From the NCBI RefSeq assembly GCF_964275005.1, contig NC_092693.1, positions 21,906,335 to 21,970,334 of the forward strand: a DNA stretch of 64,000 nucleotides, given 5' to 3'. The stretch is from Diadema setosum. Its lineage: Eukaryota > Echinodermata > Echinoidea > Diadematoida > Diadematidae. Numbering within the stretch: the stretch's first letter is position 1; each line of letters starts with the position of its first letter. The notes beneath the pieces were generated by a model. It did not search any database. It saw only the letters and a list, made by a program, of their open reading frames with translations, and was not told the DNA's origin. The position numbers and the translations under genes are program-made. This document shows, piece by piece, positions 55,509 through 64,000 of the stretch.

Positions 55509-56038
55509 CACTGCAAAAAGTGCGGTGTTAAATATGAAACACCAAGCCGGTGTTAAATTTCCGGTGCTCATTCATGGTGTTAGATTAACACCTCCGGGTG
55601 TCATTTCAAAATTTATTTTTTTTTTTTAACAGTTTCTTCGTTACTGCATTTCTTATTAATTTTGAACTTCAACAAGACGATAAAGAATTTTCCGATAAAG
55701 TACTTGATTCTTGAAAAAAATCTGTAAATATATTTACACCACAGTAACACCAGTTGGTGTGGTCCCCTATTGAAGCTGGACGGGTGTTGTACCATTGAAA
55801 TTAACACCACCAATATCAAATCAATAACATGCGGTGTCATTATTGAATTAACTCTAGCGCAGTGTCAAAAATATCACCAGCCACAGTGTCAAATTAACAC
55901 CACGAAGTGCCAGGCGAACACTTTTTAACACCGTCACAATACATTTTCTACACCTGTGGGTATGGTCCTCTATTGAAGTTTGATGGGTGTTAGATTTAAC
56001 ACCATGGTGTTAAATCTAACACCGATGTTTTTACAGTG
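55509..56038. mobile_element. GGTGTTA/TAACACC palindrome-array element
   Basis: Terminal inverted CACTGCAAAAA / TTTTTACAGTG. The interior has about ten GGTGTTA or TAACACC motifs in both orientations. 55986-56023 is a perfect 38-base palindrome. The CACTG ends suggest hAT-like ends, but no 8-bp target duplication is evident. It lies where UGT B exon 1 might be expected. Confidence 0.75.
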
Positions 56039-56049
56039 CACTAGGCATC

Positions 56050-56321
56050 TGACCTCTTGTTTATTACTCGTGAAATAAGTATTCACTGCAATAATTTATT
56101 AATTTATTTATTTATTTATTATATACGATACTCGGCAAGCACCTTTGGCCATGTTCTCAAGAGCAAACAGCATACATGACATTGTGTATCTTTTACACCA
56201 TTGACCTCTACTACCCGCATGGACTATGAAAGGATGTCTTTTTTTTAATCCCATCATCACCGCCGCCACCTGATTACGTGCGTCTCCGTGACTCCACATT
56301 AAGATGATGTATATACAAATA

Positions 56322-56353
<32 letters not shown>

Positions 56354-57590
56354 TCACACACACACACACACACACACACAATTGAATATTACATGACAAT
56401 GTACAATGTATCATCTGTCATAGAATATTATCATGTTAATAGAAATAAACACATGATATTCATATTTCCTTCATTATCACATCTGACAATATACATTTAG
56501 TGTTTATCTATTCAATTTCTTTATTTCATTTGCTTATATTGTAGGACTGTAATTGCTATTTTGATGTTTCTGCCATATTCCAGTTCTCACAGTGTTTTAG
56601 AATACCTTTTTGCTGTTGCCATGGTTGCGGTCGCTGGAATCGAACTTGCATCATTCCACAGTTACTCCACTCCGTCTTTGCGGTGCACACATTTTCTGAA
56701 AAAAAAAATGTAGTCAACTGACTTTGCCTATACAGAGCACTTTCAAACTGTCAGGTACGTCTATAGGTCCGACTCGTTTCGGGTAAAACCCGTCGGCATG
56801 CAGTAAATAATACGAAGATAGTATACATCGCAGTACAGTAATAGATATAGTAACTAATGGTGTAAGGCACAACCGATTTTGTATAATTTTTCAGATCTTT
56901 TTAATCATATAACCCTAAATATAAATGGCGGATTCCTGCGAAATAATGGGGTCGGGGTCGGGCTATAAGATGGAGAGACGGCCGCCGGCCGGGGTATTGT
57001 AACGGGGTCCCATTTCTCATGAATGACTGAAGAAGTTAACGAAAATAACGATAATTGTGCAAACAGGCCTAAACAGAATAATGTTATGGGTATAAAGGGA
57101 TAAGTAAACAACTAATCGTTTTCCAATAAGCACGCAATATACAGTAACAAACGAGAAAGAATGATAGCAACGATATAGGTGTAGAAAATGAGTGAAAATG
57201 TGGAGCACCAAAGGCGTTGACATTGTGGTGGAAGAAAAAAGAAAAGGGTGCATAAAATTACGAGGGTGAGATCGAAGAGCAGACATGCAGACTATATTTA
57301 CAACAAACATTTCATTTGCTGCATGGACCGTTAAAAACCCAACTGTGATCGTCGCCTGTTGCTTGGACTTTTTGTTTCCTTCATTTTGTGTTATAAAAAA
57401 AAAGAATGGGCTTTAGAATCTCTGCAATCTGATTGGTCATTTATTGTCATGCATTAATTTTTACCAGTTATCCACCATGAGCCATGCATCCGGTAAAATC
57501 CGAACGCATGGCTCAAGTCTTGTATAGTGTTGTAGGTGTACTGGACGCATGATGGGGAAAATGGTTGTATTTCATGAATTTACAGGCCCA
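56050..57590. other. Intergenic, no gene recognised
   Basis: (GA)n and (CA)n at 56327-56382. 56262-56290 (GCCGCCACCTGATTACGTGC) recurs at 29776, probably a UGT-unit upstream relic. Otherwise unassigned AT-rich sequence. Confidence 0.5.
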
Positions 57591-57785
57591 TTCTATAACA
57601 CAAAATGATGCACAGGCCTATTTCGTGGATCAGTGAGAATTTGATGCTCTCGTTTAACTTTGGAACAGTCTATAAAACCCACATGTACTCGCTGCGCTCG
57701 TGGTTTTAAACAGTTCCAAAGTTAAACGCGCGCATCCAACTCTCACCGATCCACTCTGTCCTGTGCATTATTTTTGTATACTGGT
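57590..57785. repeat. Foldback palindrome
   Basis: CGTTTAACTTTGGAACAGTC pairs with the inverted GTTCCAAAGTTAAACG. Arms continue outward (GGATCAGTGAGAATTTGATG / ATCCAACTCTCACCGATCC; ATGATGCACAGGCC / CCTGTGCATTATT). Confidence 0.85.
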
Positions 57786-58640
57786 CCATGGGCTTAGGAG
57801 CCTACACCTAGAGTCTCTCAGCCTCGTCTTTTTGAAAAAAAAAAATAACAAACAGCTCCGATTTGTCCTTTTATTTGATGATGGCGAGTGACCTATTATG
57901 ATTACCTGGGTATGTATTTTATCTCGGATAGAATAAGCCACGGGTTGTATTAGCAGGTGATTAGATTACTAATGATGCCCATAATACAGGTATAAAATGC
58001 CATTCAGTTTTGATTGCGGACGTATATAATATCTAACATGCGATTTCGCAAATAATTTTCTGTGAAGTTTATATCCATTATGGCGCCCAATCCTAAATCG
58101 CTTGAATGTGACTGTCAAGGCATCCCTATATACGCCTATTGCAGAATGGGGGTTTTACAAGACTGGGTACACATTGTAATCATTTCATATAAACTTTTAT
58201 GGATCATTAAATAGACAATATCAAGGGCTTATCTGTCAGGTCTATTGTGCTGTTTTGATAGTGCATTGTATGCCCAGTTCTGCTGCTTCATATTGTTTTC
58301 CTCGTTCAGGATCATAACACAGTTTTCGCGGATTTTGAAATAAGGAAAAGGTCTCAATTGAAAAGTTTGAAATGTTGTAATACTGACTTAAAATGCCTTT
58401 TGTTCTCATCTGGTCAGTCATAAATGTAAATTTCAACAGAATTCTGAATTCAACATTCAGTCGTAGCTATATAGGCAAGGTTGATAGCTCATATCATAAC
58501 GTGAAGCAATATTCAAAAGCCCGGCCCAAATACATGATGTAAAAGGACAAATCGGAGCTGGGGGTTTTCAAAAAGATGTGGCCGAGAGACATCAGGTGTA
58601 TAGGCTCCAAAGCCCGTGGACTATCACAAACTGCAGATGG
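57786..58640. repeat. Inverted pair around UGT-unit 3' flank
   Basis: 57786-57890 (GGAGCCTACACCTAGAGTCT, CAGCTCCGATTTGTCC) is the reverse complement of 58540-58625 and of 49900-49985. The copy at 49.9 kb stands alone, so the inverted partner here is an extra event. Confidence 0.7.
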
Positions 58641-58880
58641 AAACACTCCTAACAACAGGTACGGAGCGGACGTCCGACGGAACAGCAAGACCGTTACGTC
58701 AGGCCTTCGTGCTTGACTCTACAGAATTGCAGGCGAATGCTATAGAGCATCCAACCAAGGAGGTACTAGTACCTCCTTGATCCAACGAAGTACATGCATT
58801 GTGCATGAGAAAGAACAATACAAGGATATAAGCAAGTATCCGATCACACTACGAGAAATCGCCGCCATGCTGCCCATCTC
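58060..58880 (-). other. 3' flank of a further UGT unit (D)
   Basis: Matches 48690-50280 (CCATTATGGCGCCCAATCC, TTTTCCTCGTTCAGGATC, CAGAATTCTGAATT-type blocks, GAGCGGACGTCCG). By position it should follow a UGT last exon to its right, but none is seen before 64 kb. Confidence 0.6.
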
Positions 58881-61281
58881 CCAGAGGAGCATGAAAGACT
58901 TCATAGAAGCCAACAATGACTGCTGAACAGGAGCAGGCCCGCCTTCGTTGGCACCATTCGCAACATCTCCGCTGGAATATTGTCATTGAAATCATGGACC
59001 TATACAAGTCCATGTTTAAATCAATGAACATCGATAGAATCAAAGATCCCTGTGACAATGAAAATGAAAATCCATGCAAATTAAGCCCCTGCCACTTCAT
59101 TAAAATTGTTTACTACCGTGTTGTGTTAAAATGGTTTGAGTCCTGCTCATTATATAGCTTAGTGATTATTAATACACCGTATAATTCGTTTGTTTGTGCA
59201 CACGTTTGTTTGATTCCTTGTCAATGTTAGAATACACTATACAACCAGACATTTGGAAACCGATAACAAGGCAAATAATTACAAATACTAGTAATTACTT
59301 ACCAAACTTGTGTCATATTTGCAACTTTTCAATTTCGACCTTACACAACATTGTAAAGCACTGCATCTCCATAACCCATGATCTTAACAAGAAGGGTATC
59401 ATTTAAAAAAAAAAAGAATTTAACAATCTTTCTGTGGTCACGAAGCATGCATACCTACGTCGATCATCGATATACACAATATGAGACACGACTGCACGAC
59501 AGCAATAATTGACCAAACTGAAAGGAGTTTTAGACATTATAGGCCCACATGTAATAGATAGGCCTATGTTTCCTGGTATGGAAAAGGGTTGTGGTGCTCG
59601 TGTTAAGTCTTGAACCAGCGGTTTAAATCAGCCCTTCGTTTCTGTAGAAGCACAGCAAAAAAGGTGTTCGTGAGTGGTTCAATGCAACAACTCGCTGGGT
59701 CTCATTTTTTTTTTTTTTTTTTTTTTTTGCAAACACTGCGATAATGATATTAATCAGGTGAATGGCTGTTGCCATGGTAGTCGCCATTGTAGAATCGTCT
59801 TTCTATGAACGCCCGCTAATTAGCTCCAGATGCGCTCGAGGTTCTTGTAGCCGTTCATCAAGTCAATCTTATGTAATTTTCTTCATGATACGGTTTTCAG
59901 GTGTGCACATCATGCCATACCTCACGTACTTATTCATTTGCTGCGCAAGCAGCTGTAGTCCAATGAAGATATGAAAAGAGTGGATCAGCGTGATACAAAT
60001 TGCAGCAAAAACAAATTCATTTCTTATGACTTGAGATAACCATCAAGAAGCCACCAAGTCATCTTTTCTGTAAGTTGATGATTACTTGTATAATGGAAAA
60101 TGTCTAATTTGCACTTATTAATATGCAAAAATATATCCATTTACCCTGTTTTGCCTAAAGATTTTAGGTTGTGACACGTGGATTAAAATTCTGGTTTGCT
60201 ACCTTTTATTAAGGGTGTATAGCACGATACTTAATGGCGGTATAACTTACAATCAGTCCTCCCATCTGTATATTCAAAAAGCGTTTGTATAGTGCGTATA
60301 TCCTTATCATTATCATTATTCAGTAACATTTTCCCGTTGTTTTCTGAAATGGTTAGTCAATAACAATTGCTCTTTCATTATGTTTGAAAAAAATTCAAAC
60401 TTCAGTTTACATCGTTCTGCAGTAAAGTCATAAGATTTGTGCATAGTCTTCACATCAAACGATGGTGACCCTTAAGGTTTAGATATAACTTTTGAACGGA
60501 TTTATTATTTTTTTTTTTACCTCAAACTTAATTCACTGATGCGTTCTATGCAAATAGAATAATGTTAATTTGTGGGAAGCTTATCACCCTTCAGTGCATT
60601 AACTAATTCAATTAATTTTTTTTTTTTTTTTTTTTTTGGTTACTTCTTTTCCAGTTCATTCTTTCCTGACATGCTTTACGGTCATTGGCCTTCAGCGCCT
60701 TGTCATTATCTCGGCTAACTATATGTTACATCATCTCTTACACTCTGTTCAGGTTTTTAGATATTTTAGTGCAATCCGCAAGAATTTAACATAAAAAATT
60801 GTTATAGGATTGTCATCTCACTGATTTCAGCATTTTCCACTAAGCAACTTTCGCACCACAGTGAAAAACACTGCAGTAGTTGCACCGCGCCAAATATTGT
60901 TGGTATTGTGTCCAATGTATATATCTTGCCGTGTTTTACCAATACATTTTGGCCGCAAGGGATTAAGGAAAGTGAGGAAATTATTGGCGACATTTATCAC
61001 GATTGCAAATTATGAGTATACGGACCCGAGCCCCTGCCACCTTTGTCGTAACACAGCTAAAAGACCAACACTTCAGTTATAACAAATTATTCCAGGGCCA
61101 GTAGAACCGGGGAGGGGCTCGCCCCCCCCCTTTTTTTTTAATGTGCATGATACCTTTGTATAGGAATTAATGGTCTTTGGGTCCCATTTTTTTTTTTTTA
61201 ACCCCGGAAGTGGCACCAGCAAAAACCAGGAGTGCTTTTTTGCTTAATTGTCAGCTGATGAAATCCGGAAGTGTCATCAAC
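58881..61281. other. Intergenic, no gene recognised
   Basis: T-tracts at 59707, 60508 and 60617. A degraded family 2 MITE motif (AACTTTTGAACGGATT, CTCAAACTTAATTCACTGAT) lies at 60488-60545. No exon or RNA gene supported. Confidence 0.5.
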
Positions 61282-61626
61282 TTTTTTTTTTTAGATAATG
61301 AGAACCCTCTTATGAAATATGAGAGAGCATACAATTCTAAGAGGAATGCAAGTTTATCTGATGAAAATTGGCTTTAAAATGGCTTAGATAGATATCCAAA
61401 AATAAAGAGGTCCTCATAAAAGGTGATACCCAACTTTTATTAGGGCCACTTTGTTTTACTTTGTTTTTGGATATCTCAGTCATTTTCTAAACAGAATTTC
61501 ATCAAATAAAGTTTGAATTCCTCTTAAAATTGTATGTTCTTTAACATCTGTTTATCTTGCAAAAAGTTAAAATCTGAATTCCCATCTCAACCCAAACTAG
61601 GGCCTATAGGCCTACCATCCATTTAA
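61282..61626. repeat. MITE family 3 copy (left end lost)
   Basis: Contains GATGAAAATTGGCTTTAAAATGG, TTTCATCAAATAAAGTTTG and ends CCTACCATCCATTTAA. Confidence 0.75.
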
Positions 61627-62137
61627 ATGTGGAGTGGCATATTGCCCTCGGAGTGCAAGTGGAATTGTGTCTGTTGCCTCTACTTTTGGACAATGTACAA
61701 ACTGTTTTGACCAGGAGTGCTCACGAATACGAACAGCTATAATTATGTTCTATGATATTCATGGTCCAACACCCAACACCCATTCATGAAATAAAGCATA
61801 TTTGGAGGGGTTTTAGTACACTCAAGAACTCAATAAAGGAGCCTGGAACGTGAAATAACTAATTCAGAGGAGCTCAGCCTGGAGCGCCTTGATCAAAAGC
61901 TACTGACTCACAGGTTGTTGATTTATTTGTATTATTTCTTTACACGGACCAACTCTCTATAGCGACGTGACGCTAGAACTTAGCAGCCGACAGCTGGAAA
62001 TTTCATTGATTGCGTGTATACGTTGTACAAAACTGTGGGGAAACTTCGCTTCATCTCGATCTTCCACCTCCCTGATCTTGTTCTACCGAACGTGCTGTCC
62101 ACATGCACTGATGTAGACTGGACGTACACGCTTTATT
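61627..62137. other. Intergenic, no gene recognised
   Basis: No open frame, splice-consistent exon or clear repeat boundary. Confidence 0.45.
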
Positions 62138-64000
62138 AGGTGATCCGAGTATCCTCTCGGATCACCTTCTGTATCTGTACTGAATCTTTCTTCTTTCTTT
62201 GTTTCTTTCTTTATTTCTCCTCAAAAGTTGTGCAGAGGTTAGCTCAGAAAGTGCATTGCCTCTCAATGTCAAACTCATACCATATATGTATCATGTCGCA
62301 AAGACGACAGCGCAAGTAAAAACATAGTGATCAGTCGACCGTGACGTCACTATGACGTCATTATGTGAAAACACATTTTCATGCATATCTCATTAATGGA
62401 ATAGAATATTTCAATGAAATTTACGTCACATATATTTCAAGTTATGCGCATTTTACTCATATTCTCAAAATTCGTTTTTATCTCAAAACGCGCGCGTACG
62501 CGCGCGTTAAAATATTTGTATGCTCAAATCGAGCTCAAAACTTTTTTGCACACGTTTCAGACCATTTGGAGCATTTTTTGAAAAATTGAAAAAATTGGAC
62601 GGACGCGTACGCGCGCGCACATATTCGCACGCACAGCTCATATGAAATAGAAATTTTCAATTTTTTCACACGGATCGGATGTCCGAAATGTCAAGGAATA
62701 TTTATACCAAGTTTCAAGTCGATCCGATTCAATATGACGTCATACGGACCCGTCAAATTCAAAATTCCGCGCGTGCGTCAATGGGGATACACAGTGCAAC
62801 TATGCCAAAAAACCGCCAATTTTAAATCGGATTTTACTCGTCAGGATGGACGGTGACCCCCCATTTTCTTGACATATTCTGAAAGCTGATGAGTTGTACA
62901 TGTCATTTCATGGGCTGGCTATGCTGACAAAATGATTGAAAGATATCAAATTTCTGAATAAAGTAAAAAAAGTAAATTTTCAAAATGACGTCATCAAATT
63001 TCAAGTGTGCTCGAGCGTATCTCACTTATCCTTTGCTAATTTTCACCTAAATTTCAATATGTTGTAGCTTATGAAATGCTCTTTCATAAATGTAATTACA
63101 CAAATTTGATTAGATGACGACATCACCTCGAAAAAATGGATTGAAGGTAACCTTGTCAAATTTGACCAGTTTACGTGTAATCTCTATGGGAGTGCAATTT
63201 TTATGGAAATGAAAATTGACATGACTATCTTTATCGAGCACTAGCTCACTTATGCTTCGGTGAATTTCTCTAAGATTTTACTATGTTGTAGCTGAGACGT
63301 AGGGCTATCGTAAGTGTGCCATTTGTTTTTTCATACGTTGTCGGGATCACGTGAAAAAAACTTGGTTGAAATTAAAGCTTATCTTCGATGTATTGTAATA
63401 TTTCTTTCTTTTTACAACTTTATGTGCAATAACTCAAGAAAAACATACCCTATCACCACCATATTTTGCACATATTTAGTTCATGTCACGAACATTATTT
63501 CATAAAAGAACAACTACTTGATCAGACGCTATCTTGGGTATGTAAATTAGGGTCAAAGGTCATAAATGTTTTATCCTGTATCTTGGTGAATACATGTCCT
63601 GTCTTTCCCATATTTTGCACACGCAAAGATCATGTTACAAGAATCATTTCACAAAATAACCACTCTTTGCTCAGATGCCATCTTGTCTGTGCAAAGTGGT
63701 GTCAAAAGGTCATATGTACTTCTTTCAGTTTCTTCGTTATGACGTGTTATCTCTATGGGAGGGAATTTTTCTAGATGTGAAAATTGACATGATTGTCTTT
63801 ATCGAGCACTAGCTCACTTACCCTTCGGTGAATTTTTCCTCAGATTTTAATATGTTGTAACTGAGATTTTGCGCTATCGTTCCGTGCCCTTTGTTTTTTC
63901 ATATGATGTCGGGATCATGTTACAATACTTGGTAGAAATTAAAGCTTATCTTCGATGTATTGAGCTATTTCTATGTTTCTGCAACTTTCTTTGCAATAAC
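62138..64000. repeat. GGTGATCCGAG hairpin-end repeat, runs off window
   Basis: Opens with AGGTGATCCGA, 8-base loop, TCGGATCACCT (62138-62167), then (TTTC)n. The body contains GCGCGCGTACGCGCG tracts and a tandem unit of about 560 bp (TTATCGAGCACTAGCTCACT at 63230 and 63800). GGGTCAAAGGTCA (DR1-like) occurs at 63550. The short + strand frames here are within the repeat and not gene-like. Confidence 0.7.

Noticed and set aside
56108-56299. DARNQVAAV peptide shared with a frame at 29972-29742, considered as a small exon
   Set aside because: The match is a short conserved DNA block (about 22 bases) and the flanking frames differ; more likely a UGT-unit upstream relic.
58849-59230. HTH-like ITLREIAAMLPISQRSMKDF on the plus strand, considered as a transposase start
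   Set aside because: A stop follows within 10 codons, no catalytic part is nearby, and no inverted ends were found.

Overview
The window is animal nuclear DNA, AT-rich and crowded with short inverted-repeat DNA transposons. It holds two spliced gene loci. The recurring AGGCCT-centred motifs, the MITE-dense introns and the gene content suggest a marine deuterostome, most likely an echinoderm. This is inference; no sequence search was possible.

Region 1 (about 4.2-17.2 kb, + strand) is a seven-exon gene for a heat shock factor (HSF). I assembled it by joining open exons at GT/AG sites with matching phases, giving 308 codons before the stop. The N-terminal DNA-binding domain is textbook HSF. 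The usual HR-A/B trimerisation zipper is not seen. The domain is followed by a linker made of tandemly duplicated phase-2/2 exons and a basic, helical C-terminus. A perfect three-unit heat shock element (TTCTAGAATGTTC) lies about 350 bp upstream of the start codon, with a short uORF in between. Its introns hold nested MITEs.

Region 2 (about 17.7-21.3 kb) is transposon debris: pogo/Tigger-like MITEs, a PIF/Harbinger transposase fragment and a MITE with 80-bp terminal repeats.

Region 3 (about 21.9-59 kb, - strand) is a tandem array of UDP-glucuronosyltransferase (UGT) gene units. Unit A (45234 down to 32058) is complete: five exons, 544 codons, signal peptide, catalytic His/Asp, donor-sugar signature, C-terminal membrane anchor and KxKxx ER-retrieval tail. 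Unit B (55293 down to 51508) keeps open exons 2-5 but has no visible exon 1, and it has lost the KxKxx ending. Unit C (about 23-29.7 kb) is a relic: one last exon whose splice acceptor AG is destroyed, plus scraps of intron 1 and 5' flank. A fourth unit is implied by 3'-flank sequence at about 58 kb. Paralogous flanks give natural empty sites that date several insertions.

Region 4 (about 59-64 kb) has no recognised gene. It ends inside a long repeat that opens with a perfect 11-bp-arm hairpin and runs off the window.

A cross-cutting pattern is a set of repeat families that begin with a terminal hairpin. Three of them also carry many TGACCTTTGACC-type DR1 nuclear-receptor motifs, and copies sit in introns of both genes. 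I saw no tRNA, rRNA or CRISPR feature, and no LTR, retroviral or Polinton element.
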